64,000 nucleotides of DNA from Metellina segmentata (GCA_947359465.1 OX375878.1:86154377-86218376); one strand, 5' to 3'. Shown: positions 32,600 to 45,030, numbered from the stretch's first letter. The notes: generated from the letters alone by a model not told the origin. A program made the numbers and translations.

Positions 32600-33050
32600 A
32601 ACATCGATGTATTGGAGTCGATTTTTTTGTAACATCGATGTTTATGCTTGTCGATGTTTTTAAGTTGTCGATATTTTTAAGTTGTCGATGTTTTATTTTT
32701 AAATGAAAAAAGTATAGTTATAAAAATTTAAAAAATAATCAAGTAACATAATTTTTATAATTAGCAAATTGAACATACTTTTAGACCAAAGAGGACAAGG
32801 GTGAAGGGTCTGAAAGTAGGGATACGACATAGATGTCGATGTTTTCAAAACATTGATGTTTTATAAAAAAAAACATCGATTTATTGGAGCCGATGTCGCA
32901 TCACTAGTTGCTAAACCACTTTTAAGAAATGAGGAAAAAATTTTAAATAAACTGAATTTTAAAAACATCGTTGTTTTAGGGCGATGTATTATAAACATCA
33001 ATGTTTTAATTTTGAACATTGATTTTTCAAAACATCGATGTTTTATGACT
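32600..33050. repeat. AACATCGATGTT palindrome-rich segment
   Basis: 'aacatcgatg' or one-base variants recur about ten times, often next to T or A runs. A longer direct repeat, 'acatcgatgtattggagtcg' (about 32602) and 'acatcgatttattggagccg' (about 32874), lies inside. Arrays of this kind are often the subterminal regions of non-autonomous hAT elements, but I did not find clear ends. Confidence 0.6.
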
Positions 33051-33477
33051 GTTTTTACAGAGCTTTAGACTGTCGTAGGAAAAGATATGCATCGTATTTG
33101 TAATTCAGCTGTTCATCATGAACCTCCTGTCGATGTGCGGGTCGATTATGGTCAACGACACATGGAACCCCATCACTGTCTTGTTTCAAATTGCCCGTAT
33201 TCATATCCACGTCTACCAGTCACCAATATAGCTGAAAGTTTTGTGACTGAAAACTACTGTCAATTAAGATGTACTTCATGTTTGTGGATTCTGTGCTAAA
33301 TATACTACTATATTATAAGTTAATTATTGTAGTGGATGATAAGTTCAATACATACTAAACACTAACTACTGTTATTTGAATTTAGCATATTTGTTTATTA
33401 AAATTGTTTATTTAAAATGACATTATTGATTCAATTACTTTGTTAATTGGTAAACAGTATTAGTTTCTTTAAATTAA
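33051..33477. other. No gene recognised
   Basis: A 70-codon frame at 33087-33299 is His/Pro/Cys-rich and a splice-acceptor-like 'tgactgtttttacag' precedes it at 33046-33060. I cannot assign it to a protein family. Confidence 0.3.
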
Positions 33478-33762
33478 CTAGCAGTCGGAGGGCGGCGTTT
33501 TCGAATCCAACCAAAGATCGTTGTACACAGAGGGAGATGGTGCACATTAAATCCGTCGTGCCCTCAAATGCTCTCACGTTGGAGAGGTGTGGAAGTTTGG
33601 AGAGTGGGTTACTAGCACAGGTGTGACCTCATCATCTGACAGTGGCTCAAAACTACGTGGTGTTGTCCTCAGATCTTTCCCTTTGAGTTTGATTCCGGGC
33701 GAACACCAATAACCCGTTGTATTGCTGCAGTGCAACGTTTATTAAAATACATACATACTTTT
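33478..33762 (+). repeat. tRNA-derived SINE, head B
   Basis: The truncated head holds a B box ('gttttcgaatccaacc', about 33499). Body: 'ctctcacgttggagaggtgt', 'ggagagtgggttactagc', 'atctgacagtggctcaaaac', 'ctttgagtttgattccgg', 'caataacccgttgtattgc', and tail 'aaaatacatacatac'. Confidence 0.78.
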
Positions 33763-34324
33763 AGGTTATATTTCTTTACAGCAATAGGGGATCATAAAAT
33801 TTTTAGATGTATCAAGGTGAGCCAAGCTGCAAAAGCTCTTAAGTACTAGTCTAAGCATTCATCTAAACGGCTAGACAAATAAAAAATGAATTTGTTGCCC
33901 GCAATATCCAAACTCACCATCTGACAAGTTTTGGCAAATGCCAGAGCTGCCAGATGGCTCTGTCGTGACGTGTTTTTGAAGACATGAAAGCTAAGAAAAC
34001 ATTTTTTTGTACAGAAATAGAGACGGCGTTTGAAATACATTCATAAAACCAAGCTGAGAATTATCATAAGGAGACCATTTGACCTGAACACCTCGTTCAA
34101 AGATCTCACTAGGCCGAGATAATCCTTTTCGTGGCACTGAGCCAGAGTGGTATTTTAGTTTAGCATATTTTTCCTATTATTGTTAGTTTCTTATTACATT
34201 ACTTATTATGTTTACTTGGAGTTTCATACATTTTATTATTCAACACCATTGTTTTTATAATTGATAATTTTGAGATACTTGTTACACGATAAAAGTAAGT
34301 CTGAATCGATTAAAGTTATACTGT
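33763..34324. other. No gene recognised
   Basis: AT-rich DNA. The minus frame at 33846-34040 is not recognisable. Confidence 0.4.
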
Positions 34325-34755
34325 ACAGATGTAGCCCACTTGGAAGAGAAACGGATTAGCTACCGAAGGGTTGAGAGTTCGAAACTATGTCCATCCAAAG
34401 TCCGCAATGTTCAAGTAGGCTGTTGCACGTTAAATCTGCACTGGTCTCAAAGTTCCTCACAGTGGCGTGGTGTGGAAGTTTGAAGAGTGAGCTGACAGCT
34501 AAGGTGTTGTTCTCGTCATCTGACAATGATTCAAAATTACGAGGCGTTGTCCTTGGATCTCATGCTTGGATCTATTATTTTAGCTTACAAATGAGCAACT
34601 AATAATGGCTATATATTTTTGTTGCTTTAACTAAATTTACGTTAAAATTTCGTTTTCGTTTAAAATGATTTATGGTGTTAAAATACAGCTTGGGAATTGA
34701 TCCCCGACCGTCACCAATAACTCATTATGTTGTTCCAATGCAAAGTTAATTAATT
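34325..34755 (+). repeat. tRNA-derived SINE, head B, interrupted
   Basis: The head 'aaacggattagctaccgaag' and B box 'gagagttcgaaactatg' lead into the body up to 'gttgtccttggatct' (34563). About 120 bp of foreign AT-rich sequence follows. The SINE resumes at about 34690 with 'gggaattgatccccgaccg', 'ccaataactcattatgttg' and tail 'gttaattaattata'. The insert has no visible inverted ends. Confidence 0.7.
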
Positions 34756-35262
34756 ATATATCTTCCTAAAAAATGCTTTAAAGTAAATTTTTAAGAGCAT
34801 AATAATTATTAAAATACTCTTAAAACATCTTCCCGATGTAGGCGTATATGTAACACCAAATAAAAATATATTTAAGTATGAACTTGGGATTGTTGGTATT
34901 AACCTTTAGACTTCGTCCGGAACAGCAGATGTACCATGTCGTGCCAAGAAAGAATTTAGACAACGGCCAGTACAACAGATGTACCATGATCGTACCAAGA
35001 CAGTTAATTAATTATATATCTTCCTAAAAATATGCTTTAAAGTAAATTTTTAAGAGCATAATAATTATTAAAATACTCTCAAAACATCTTCCCGATGTAG
35101 GCGTATATATACCATCAAATAGAAATATATTTAAGTATGAAGTTGGGATTGTTGGTATTAACCTTTAGACTTCGGCCGGAACAGCAGATGTACCATGATC
35201 GTGCCAAGAAAGAATTTAGACAACGGCCAGTACAGCAGATGTACCATGATCGTACCAAGAAA
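34745..35262. repeat. 258-bp tandem duplication with inner repeats
   Basis: 'gttaattaattatatatctt' at 34745 recurs at 35003, and the two following 250-bp stretches match almost base for base. Within each copy, 'cagatgtaccatg' and 'agaatttagacaac' recur with a period of about 53 bp, with extra copies in the second unit to about 35290. The left boundary falls in the SINE tail, so the duplication captured SINE sequence. Confidence 0.85.
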
Positions 35263-35364
35263 GAATTTAGACAACAGCCAGTACATCAGTTGTGCCTTGA
35301 AAATTAGTAGAATCGCGCCAAGAAAGATTCTTTCTTGTTATATCTATAGCCGTAGTCAAAAGGT

Positions 35365-36135
35365 TAACGCCACACTGAAGCAACACAACTGGTTGTTGGC
35401 GACAATCCAGGATCAATCCTGAAGGAAAAGTGTGATCTGACAATCATATCAACCATTGTTTTGCCCTAAAAGCAGGGACACACAACCTGCAAGCTACTTG
35501 TTACAATTTTCAATCTTCTAAGAAATCCCTGAACTTGAGGAGAAACAAAGTTCATCACCCCACGATTCCGACAAATTCGGACAGTGTGCCTTCAACCAAT
35601 GTGGGTGAAGTCTGAAGTAGCGCTATGTTACTCGGCCAATAGAAGGATTGGCCCCCTGACGAGTTCGGGGCGAAGCACCCAGATTTTGGAGGGGGTCCAG
35701 ATGGTGCGGAAGACAGAACGACTTCGACTCTGAGGAAAAGAAAAAATCACAAAGGCATGTCCTTTGTGGTCCCTCTTGCTAGCAAGGTATATATAACCTG
35801 CACATTCCAATTATAAACTGTACAATAGATGAAACGAATCGTAATAAAAAATTTAATAGGTTAGAACCAGGCTGCCTTCTTATTTTCTCCAACACAAGAG
35901 GCGTCCAATCCAGAAGTAACCTCCAGACCCCGATATTTCACAACTTCACCTTGACTGTCACCATGGATAAAAGTATGTCCAAAATTCCATCCGATACCGA
36001 TTGATAATTCCACTCATTCCGATCGAACCTGAGGTCAAAATTGGATATTGGTATCCAATACAGTGTCATTTCACAGAAAGAATCGAGGACAACATTTTGT
36101 AAGTTTGAACCATGGTCAGATGTTGAGTGTGACGT
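35365..36135 (-). repeat. SINE split by an LTR insertion (minus)
   Basis: The left part 35365-35430 ('gcaacacaactggttgttgg', 'ggatcaatcctgaagg') and right part 36076-36135 ('aatcgaggacaac', 'tttgaaccatggtcagatg') join into a normal inverted SINE body when 35431-36075 is removed. The head is missing. Confidence 0.7.
35431..36075. mobile_element. Probable solo LTR of a retrotransposon
   Basis: The 645-bp insert begins 'tgtgatctgac' and ends 'gtgtcatttcaca', so it has the TG...CA ends with a 5-bp inverted match (tgtga/tcaca) usual for LTRs. The flanks are 'aaaag' and 'gaaag', a plausible 5-bp TSD with one mismatch. Inside are a TATA-like 'ggtatatataacc' (about 35787) and an 'aataaa' (about 35842), in the order expected of promoter and polyadenylation signal on plus. 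No gag or pol frame is present. The minus open frame at 35628-35810 is incidental. Confidence 0.6.
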
Positions 36136-36997
36136 TGGGATGCATTTTAAATTTTAATGTAACTTGTTATAAAATGTAACCTAATTTATCGGCTTATTTT
36201 TGGCTCTATGGAATTTAAAAATTTTTAACTTTGTTCTGAATATATATTTGTGTGTAAAATTTTGGAGCCTTAATTTGGTGTTAACTGAACATGCAATATT
36301 TTTCAATCGTAGAAGGTTTTCGACAGATATGTAATGAATTGAACATGTCCTAGAACTTCGATTTCGACAGGAGATATATAAGAAAAATGCTCATCTTTTT
36401 GGACTATAAGGAACGTTTGTTCTGCAACGTCCCTAAATGAAACTCAGGATCAAAGGTCAACACCACTGACTTCAGGCCGAAAATCTTGAAATCTCTCTCG
36501 GGGTGGTCCTCCAAGGTGGACACAATTACCGTCCAGATGGTTTTAAGGGTGCCCCTATGATTGAACTATTTATCAGGGAAACGGACGACACAAAAGGAGA
36601 ACTGTTGCAGAGCTCGAGCTGAGTAGAGGTGTTTTTCTGGTGCTCGTTCAAGAAAGCCGTTGAGTAGATTCCATGATTTCTTGTTTTCAGCGTCCACGAC
36701 CAAGGGATGCAGATCCCGGATTGTATATAGCGTGGATTACTATGTGTTTAACGTAAATAAATCATATGAAATTTAGGCTGTCGTTGTGTTCATTGGCACA
36801 CCACACAGCACACTGCGTTACAGTACACGTATCTAGTGAAGGTCTATGTACCTATCAAGTTATTGCTTCAAGGGATGACAAAGTAATAATTTGTCATCTT
36901 ACCTGTGTGATCAAACGGTTCATAAAGCATAGGTATAGAAAAAAGACGTTTCAAGTTTTAGTGATTTTAAGTAATATTGTATGAGCTCATGGTTATA
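36136..36997. other. No gene recognised
   Basis: The patch 36400-36740 is less AT-rich and could be an old repeat, but nothing matches. A 72-codon frame at 36766-36984 is unassigned. Confidence 0.4.
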
Positions 36998-38207
36998 CAC
37001 TTAAGAGCCAAAACATTATGACCACCTACTTAATAACGCGTTGCGCCTCCTTTGGCCTGCAAAACAGCTGCAACTCGCCTGGGTATAGATGCCACAAGTT
37101 CTTGGTACATGATTGGAGACGGGTTGTACCAAATGTCTAGGCAGCGGTCACGCTAAGTCGAGATATTTGGACATGATGGTGATTGTGCTCTGAGCTGCCG
37201 CTCTATGACACCCCAAATGTGCTCTATCGAATTAAGATCTGGCGAGTTAGGTGGCAGGATATTAAGTGGAATTCTTCAGTATGCTCCTCGAACCACTCCA
37301 ACACAATCCGAGCCTTGGGCGTTGTCCTGCTGGAAGATTCCATTTCCATTTGGGAAGACAGACGCCATGTAAGGGAGCAACATAATTAGCAATGATGTTC
37401 AGATAGTTCGCAGCTTTCATGGTCTGTCCTATCACAACTACGGGTCCCAGAGTCGTCCATGAGAACGTACTACAGAGCATAATACTGCCACAACCAGCCT
37501 GTGTATGACCTGCTGTAGAAGAGGGGAGCAACTGTTCGCCTGGCAGATGGCGTACCCTGACACGACCATCGACGTGATGAATTGGAAATCGGGATTCATC
37601 TGACCAGGCAACTCTCTTCCACTCATCCATGGTCCAATCTCGATGTTCCCGGGCCCAGTGTAGGCGTAGTTGACGATGACGCTTGGTCAACAGAGACACG
37701 AGTGGGACGTTTGCTGCACAGTCCCATATCCAAAAGTGTCCGCTGAACCGTGTGTTTCGAAACACTTGCTCTTGGACCTGCATTGTATTGGGCTGTCAGC
37801 TGAGCCACTGTCTCGCGCCGAATTTGCTTTACCAAGCGTGACAGCCTCCGACGTCCTTTTTCTTTGATCACGCCTGGACGACCAACACCTTCGCGTCTAC
37901 TGCTGGTGTCACCGTCATTTATCCACTTTGCATGTATACGAACAACGGCAGATCGTGAACAACCTACAAGTCGTGCAGTTTCGGTGATACTCGTTCCGAG
38001 TCTTCAGACCATTACGATCTGCCCTCGATCAAATTCGCTTAGTTCATCAGCCTTTCCCATCACTCGCAAAAGTAAGTGCAAGAATGATTACTTACCTTCT
38101 CCAGCAGCAGTTAAATACCATTCTCACTTAATCACGTGCCCTCCACGTCATCCAGACGAGTTCATTGAAAAAAGTGGGGATTGTCATAACGTTTTGGCTC
38201 GTCAGTG
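36998..38207 (-). mobile_element. Tc1-like transposon with inverted ends
   Basis: 1,210 bp. Left end 'cacttaagagccaaaacatt' (36998) after a TA; right end, reverse-complemented from 38207, 'cactgacgagccaaaacgtt'. These inverted repeats share 'agccaaaac.ttatgac'. The length is close to that of an intact Tc1-type element, so decay is by point change and frameshift and not by a large deletion. Confidence 0.85.
37160..38060 (-). pseudogene. Tc1-like (DD34E) transposase, frameshifted
   Basis: Reading minus from an ATG near 38060, 'MGKADELSEFDRGQIV' and 'SITETARLVGCSRSAVVRIH' form the paired-type helix-turn-helix. A second frame follows, 'KEKGRRRLSRLVKQIRRETV' and 'SVSKHTVQRTLLDMGL' (37871-37740). 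A third frame holds the catalytic domain, 'WKRVAWSDESRF' (first Asp) through 'GQTMKAANYLNIIANYV' (37783-37350). After another frame change come 'GIFQQDNAQGSDCV' (second Asp) and 'NSPDLNSIEHIWGVI' (Glu, near 37225). All three catalytic positions survive as residues, but at least two frameshifts and stops make the gene dead. Confidence 0.88.
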
Positions 38208-39214
38208 AATAAACTAGTGGTGCCTATCTTGAATATTTATTAGTTTCTTTGTTGAATAAAAATTTATTTTGAAAATCGTCAAACATGCAAAATTTAACCC
38301 ACTAACACTAGATTTTTTTAGTATAGTGTTGTTTTTACACAATAGAGCATATGTAAAGACTAAATAGCCACATTTATTGATTGGAAGAATTCTAGTAAAG
38401 ATTCTATAGGTCAAAATGTTAAATGGTTAGAAGTCTTACAGGGAGGACAGCAAATCGCAAAACGGATATATGCTGGTGATCCCCTAATAGGGTTTAGACT
38501 GGGTTGTATGTTCTTATTTTACTGGGGGTTATTTGGTATTTTCTATATTTTTTTCTTGTTTCGTTTCCAGCATTCATGTGTCTTACACAATCTATAGTCA
38601 GTTCTCTGAAGAGCTTATTAAATTCAATAGCATCGATTTTCATAATAGTACAAATTCGGTTTATACGTAATCTCCTGTATAGTTTCAGTTTAATGCTCTA
38701 AAGTATGCAAAATATGAAAAGACACTAATAAACATGCATATAAAAAGTAATATTGCTTCAAATAGGGCGCTGGCTTATGATCTTGGAAATATAATCAAAT
38801 TCTATAACATTTTTTACTGAATCAAATGAAAGCCCACGCATCTCAAGTAGGTCTCTCACCGAGAAATGTACGATTAATCTTTAAAAGTAAATTAAATAAT
38901 TTGAAAATCAAGATTTAAATAGATTAAATGAATAGTTAGTATGAAAAAGGATGATATTTTTAAAAGTTCCTCATCGCGTATGGAATCAATAGAGCAAATT
39001 ATGTATTGGAAAGATAATTTTTGCTTTTTTCAATTGGCTTTCAATTAATTATAGCACAAAAAAAGTTCTTGAGGAAATGTATTCAATCATGATAAAAATT
39101 ATAAAATAATTCGCTGCATGTATTTTAAATTAAATGCTTTCTTTTGAGTCATTTTATGCATTAATTTGCTGTACGAATATTACACTTATTAGGTGCGTAA
39201 TCCTTTTATATAAC
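38208..39214. other. AT-rich DNA, no feature seen
   Basis: The 65-codon plus frame at 38504-38701 is hydrophobic but has no context suggesting a gene. Confidence 0.4.
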
Positions 39215-40140
39215 ACTAGCTGAATTACCCGACCTCATTCGGGTTAAACTTAATCACACATAGAACACTAACCATATAATATATAAAATAATTACTAATC
39301 ATTCGTAGAAACTGCCTTATCATTTAAGAAGGAAGAAAATTACTTTTTAACAGCTTTTAGTCATTTTTGTAATTTTTGCATAAGATTTTTCCAAAATAAT
39401 CTTACTTTGGTCAAGTTTTATATATGCATATCTAGCCTTGTAATACATTTCATATACATAACTCCCCTGCTGTATAACAAAACTACAAAATGGCGATAGA
39501 TGACTCCAAGGTCTACAACTAGAAAAGACGATTTTGAGGGATTTTTGAGGAGGGATTAGGAATGCCATTTCTTAAGTTCGTCGCCTATAAATTTGCCATT
39601 GTTAAATTTGTAAAAATAACGAATCTACCGAGAATATTTTTACACTCATGGTTTACCTACCATTATTTTTTACTTTTGACACTCTTGCACCAAACATGCA
39701 GATTATTCGTGTTTTTCCATTTTTAAGAGAAGGATGACAGATTAATATAAGATATTCATCTCTAAGTTTTTAAAAGATGGAGACGTTATTTCTTGAAAAT
39801 TCCATTTGCGACATGCTCAATAATAAATTGACTAGCTTTAAAATTAAATGTCTTCCGTAGAGATAAAGCAAAACATTTTTTTAAAGAATGGTAAATCGAT
39901 ATGCAGCGGGTTTTTTTTTGTATAAAATAATTATTTTCAACAAACTTTTAACATATTAACAACTTGCTTAAATATAACTTCAACTCGTAAAATAAGTCAT
40001 TTTCTATCAATATGACAAAGAATTAAAAAAATTCAAAATCCTTAGCATTAGCATTCTTTTAATAACGGAAAATTCCTCTTAAAATTTGCTTTATTCTACC
40101 TTACAGGAATTACAATCTGTTACAAAAATAAATATTTAAT
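39215..40140 (+). repeat. Unclassified repeat family U, copy 2
   Basis: The copy opens with 'ctagctgaattacccgacct' and continues in parallel with the 49-kb copy: 'tactttt.gacactcttgca' (39669) against 'tacttgaggcagtcttgca', 'tttcttgaaaattccattt' (39789) against 'tttcttgaaaattccattc' (50230), and 'aacggaaaattcctctt' against 'gacagaaaattcatttt'. No open frame of note. Confidence 0.65.
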
Positions 40141-41392
40141 GAATTTATAACACAAAACAGGTGAAATAAAACTAAAGCAAAGTTGTTCGAAAAACAGTTG
40201 TTCTGAAGATATTAATTCGGGATTCCTTTTTATCTCGTGATCTCGCATAATGGCCCCAATTTACCAACTATAAATTGGACAAAATTTAAAAATACAAATT
40301 TATTCCGAACGAAAAAAAAAATAGAATGTATCACTGCACTTGGTCAACGAACACGAGTTTGAGTTCGCTGTAAAATATCGTCTGTCCGGAATTTTCAAAA
40401 ATCATTTATATTTTACAGAGAAAACATAAAGCTCGAAATAAAGTAAAAAAGCTAATTTTTGGAAAATAAATTGCTTATTCACTTGTATTGATAAAATAAT
40501 CCATATAATCGCAATGCTCAATATGCACACAAGCAGTTTTGAATTTCACATCATTATTAAGCCTATTTCTTGTACACTTAAAAGTATGATCTGATCAATA
40601 CCTTAATAATCCGGTGGTAGTCTATTCTACAAGCCCTCTAGGTCAAAAACTAAAATTTTGATTGTGAGGGCAAAAAAAAAATATTTTAAGCATCATTCCA
40701 TCAAGTTCGTATGAATAGAAGCTGTCACCTGTTTTTCGTTCTCTTTTGATTCTAATCCCTCGCTAGGTGTTCAGAAGCAGTTATTGTATTTTTGAAAAAC
40801 TTTTAAAGGTTTTCAAATAACAACCTTAAAACAACATCAATAAAAGGTTTATCCAGGAACAAAAGAAAAATTTCCAAAACAAAATTGTGTTTCTTTTCTT
40901 TTTATTTTAACTTTACAAATAATTATTTTCTTAAGTTGGACCTACCATTTAAAATGGTAAACCATCAATTATAAATTTTAAAAAACACTTCACTAGAAGC
41001 ATTTTAAGGCACGTTTGCACAAATTGAAAAACGTAAAAGGAAAACTAATGAGTAAATAATTTTTTTTACTATAGAAATGAAAAAAGAAGAGTAAGTACCT
41101 ACACAATAGTTGGTAACAATAATATACCTAATGACAAGTCACGATTGCACAATTTCTTCAAGACAATGAATTAAAATAAAAATGTTTATAAAATTACTGT
41201 GTTTATGTAAAACAAATTCTTCCCTTCCTTTTTTAAAGTTCTATGTGTGTAGGGAAAATCGTTGTAAGTTGTGCTCCAGCAACGATACAGATGTCAGTAA
41301 CGTGTGAAATCCTAGGTGAACCCTCATATTCCCTCTTTGTATTTTTAAACCCTTCTACTTACCTAAAACATGTCTAAATATATTTTAAAATT
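40141..41392. other. AT-rich DNA, no gene recognised
   Basis: No supported feature. Confidence 0.4.
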
Positions 41393-41400
41393 CATAATAA

Positions 41401-41595
41401 CGGTGGAGTGGTCGTTCACGGTAAGACGTTTGTCGCCAACTAATTTTTGTCGCCAAATCAAGATGGCGGCCGAATTCCGTAACAGCAGATAGTGTTGCCA
41501 TAACAAAAACGGCAGATGTGAAGAAAATCCGCAAAAGGTGAAGGTTACCATATTTGGCGACAAATCGCCTTCTTACCGTGAACGACGGTTCCACC
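41401..41595. mobile_element. MITE, family M copy 2, with 8-bp TSD
   Basis: 195 bp with inverted ends: left 'gtcgttcacggtaagacg' (41411-41428), and the same sequence reverse-complemented near 41572-41586 ('cttaccgtgaacgac'). It is flanked by an exact 8-bp direct repeat 'cataataa' at 41393-41400 and 41596-41603, a length typical of hAT elements. The interior 'gccaaatcaagatggcggcc' links it to the MITE at 10396. Overlapping minus open frames are incidental. Confidence 0.85.
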
Positions 41596-41603
41596 CATAA
41601 TAA

Positions 41604-42269
41604 ATTAAAAGAAAATGACAAAAAAGATATACTTACAGATTCCAAGAGGTATGAGGTTGGGTGAGGTCGAACCAAAACACCAGAAACGTATATTGCAACC
41701 ACCTGTTGCAGTTGGGGTCCTCTAATCCGTGATGTCGGGTAGACCCTTTATATGCTGTGCATATAAACTACGTCTGACGTCACAGTTTGCGTCATTTTTA
41801 GTCCAATGGTGAATTCATTCTGATGGTCGTATAAGAGAGAATAATATATATTTTTTAAATTTTTACATTCAAGCTCCAACAGTATCCCAGATTCACGACT
41901 GCTGACTATCCAAGCAGATGTTGATTGTCCAGCAGATGTTCTTGACGATACAGTCATACAATAAATATTCTGCAGCGTAACTTTATTTGGAGGATGCTAC
42001 TGGATATTATCTTTACCATCTCGCTCTTTCCCAAAAAAACATCTTAATTAGTATCTTTAACTAAAGTGGGATAAATAGGCTGGGTTCGTCTATTTCTGCG
42101 AACTTTACCGTGGTTATCATACAAGCCACAACTCCTTTTTCCTGCTTCTATTCACCCTTATGCTTCTATTCACTCAATGTGCTCAGTAGCTCTCCATCAA
42201 TATTACCAAATTATGCTTGATTTAAAGATAGGTACTCTGTTTTAACATGCAACTGGTCTAAATACGTTA
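41604..42269. other. No gene recognised
   Basis: No supported feature. A 69-codon minus frame at 41748-41957 is unassigned. Confidence 0.4.
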
Positions 42270-42620
42270 ACAAAGTAAATTTAATAATGCATTCACTAAA
42301 CTATGATGTGTAAAATAAAAGACATTGTTTTAAATAAAATCTATTGTTAAAAATAGATCTATTGTTTTAAATGAAATCATTGTTTTAAATAAAATGTAAG
42401 AAATAAAATCTACTCGTATGTAATATTTGTTCAAACACACAGACATAGAATAGGAAGACGGACAGACAGACTAACGTCAATAAGTTCAGTCACTTAATTG
42501 ATGTAAGCACTCCCAGTATGCAAGGTTTTATGAAAATATATACTACTACTGGGACGTAGAAGGATGGACAGACGCCGAACGCGCAAAAGAAGTATTTTGC
42601 ATAAGAATCCTCTATAAATT
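42270..42620 (+). repeat. Diverged repeat family V, copy 1
   Basis: 'aatgcattcactaaactatg', 'ggaagacggacagacagact' and 'gagtatgcaa'-type blocks ('cagtatgcaaggttttatga') occur in the same order, inverted, at 62855-63130. 42300-42400 also has short direct repeats of 'ttgttttaaataaaat'. Non-coding. Confidence 0.6.
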
Positions 42621-45030
42621 CAAATCCAAAACAATGCATACGGGGACGTCTTCATATCAAATTTTGCACAAACAACGAAATTTACAATGACAACACCATG
42701 TTTTGATGCCATGATTAGATTCTACATCGTTAAATTAGTCTAAATATAAAATGCCATGATTTTACTATCTTTATATCCGGAGATATTCGATCCTAAAGTT
42801 GGTGTCAATTTCAGGGATCATCTCCGCATAGAAAGTCGCTATTCGTACATCGAGATTAATTGTAGCTGTTGCTAATCGAATTTCAAATTTAAACATTATT
42901 TTAAACGTATTTTTCAGCGATAAGAGACTTATTATGTTTATTAAGCAAGAGCAAACGATACGAGAATTTTTATCCGAGGTTTGTCGGACAACTTTTGATT
43001 GCCCCCTAAAATTGCAATAATGAGGAATATTTGGTATAGCGCAAAATCTAACTATCGAAATGAACTGAAATTTTGTATAGACATACTAGAAGTCCTTCTG
43101 AATTGATTTTAATTAAAATATGATACGGTTCTAATTCATAATTTTTTCAAACATTAATTTAATAATTATCAATGCATACTAAAAACTACTTTTAAAATAA
43201 AATATTACGTGGATTGGGTTGTTTGACAGTAACATTGTACAAAATAACAGCGATATAGACATATTATTAAGGAAGATATGTAATACAAGTGCAAGAATCT
43301 GATTTGAAATTAGGATCTCCAATCTTTCTGTACTCATAACTTCGAAAAGGTAAGACCTAATGACTTGAAATTTGTTATCTGAAGTTAAATCTTGATATAG
43401 ATTCGAAATTGAGGGTTCGAATTTGAAATTATGAAGTTGGTGCTCAATTTATTATAAAGACGACCCCTTATGCAAATTTCATGTATTTGAATTTATTGAA
43501 GACGTTAGTTCCTGTCAAACGACTTCTTTGAATTTTCTCTATTATTAAAATTGCTCAAATGAAGAGGGGTTGTGCGGGTTTTTTTTCCATGACTGCATAT
43601 CAGTTCGGTAACCACCAGACTTTCTTGCATGTCTAACCAAATTTAACCTTCTTGACCAATAGAATATTTCCTACATTTTTTCAACTAATACGTGATTATT
43701 TAGTCATGATGGAACAAAGCAATACTTCACCACTTGTAAATCTTGTGACTTTCAGACTGTTAATTAATTAAAACCGAAAAATATGAAATATTCTATTGTG
43801 GTAACTCTTCAATCTTATCCTCTTACTCTGAAACCATATTTTACAGTCAGACATTACATCACATATAGTACATAGTAACATTCAAATGGTGGCAACATTT
43901 AAAATAGAATGAAAAATCGAATTTGCTAATTTAAACATAAAACTTTTAAAATTTTATTTATGGAAGTTCAAATTGATTTTAAATATGACATTGTTATGAA
44001 CATATTCAAATTTTTTTGAAGACACCCAGTCTTGGTAAACAATCAAATAAAAATTTACTCATTAGAAATGCGCATGGTATTCTTATCAAATCCATTAAGG
44101 ACCGTGCTTAAGCCCTTCTAAACGAGGCCTGCGATGTATCGTCATCATCAAATATGACCAGATCCAGGTGGATGAGGTATATCATCATTAGAAGGAACTG
44201 ACCAATTATGGATCTCATAAAAAAATATTGCAATATCGACGAATTATTTCGTCATCAGCAAAATTGTTTAGATTTTGATGAGGCATTTTTTCGAAACCAC
44301 TTAAGGGCTAAGGTAGCAGGGTATTGAGAGATTAACGGGGCAGTAAAATCTTTTGGGGAAATTTCAAAATTACTTTGAGTTAAGCTGTTTAGTTTGATTG
44401 CGAATAGTAAATTTATTGCAGAGCTCTCAGCGTAAAAAGTTATGATAACGAACTTTGTGCACATAATTCTATGCTGACGTAAGAAGTTTTCCGGAGCTAA
44501 TTTCTTTAATAATGAACAAATTATTAAAATAATTTTAAAATTATAACTGGCTTTAGTGACTATGCATCTTCACCAAATGTAAATTACACTATGTACACTA
44601 AATGCAAATTACAAATGTACACTAAATTACACATGTAAATTACAAAATAAATCGCATACAATTGTAAATGTGCATAAAGCGAGTCTACATTCGCCTTTGG
44701 CATGATGAAAGTTTCAAACTATGAAGTTTCCATGGATTATGCAAGTAGAAAAAGTTCGAATTACTTATTAAATTAAAATACCCTGTTCCTATATATATAC
44801 GACTGTTGGCAGATTCGTATTCATAAATTTGGTAAACGGCTTAATTGAATATTATATTCAGAATTTCTATCTCTCAATGCTTCTATTAAAAGTGTCGACG
44901 AAATAATTGATTATGATATCAAAGGCGATGAAGATTTAAATGAAGATTAGTAGGATTTTAATCAAAGCTGCTGCCTAAATGCTATGTTTGAGTTAAATAT
45001 TGAAACATATCATTATTTTAATCACGCCTT
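42621..45030. other. Long AT-rich stretch, no gene
   Basis: 2.4 kb without a recognisable frame or repeat. A 69-codon minus frame at 44255-44464 is unassigned. Confidence 0.4.

Noticed and set aside
33046..33299. Host exon after the acceptor-like tgactgtttttacag
   Set aside because: One frame gives only 13 codons before a stop and another an unrecognised His/Cys-rich 70 codons. No donor or conserved motif supports it.
35628..35810. 60-codon minus frame
   Set aside because: Sits inside the probable solo LTR and has no domain.
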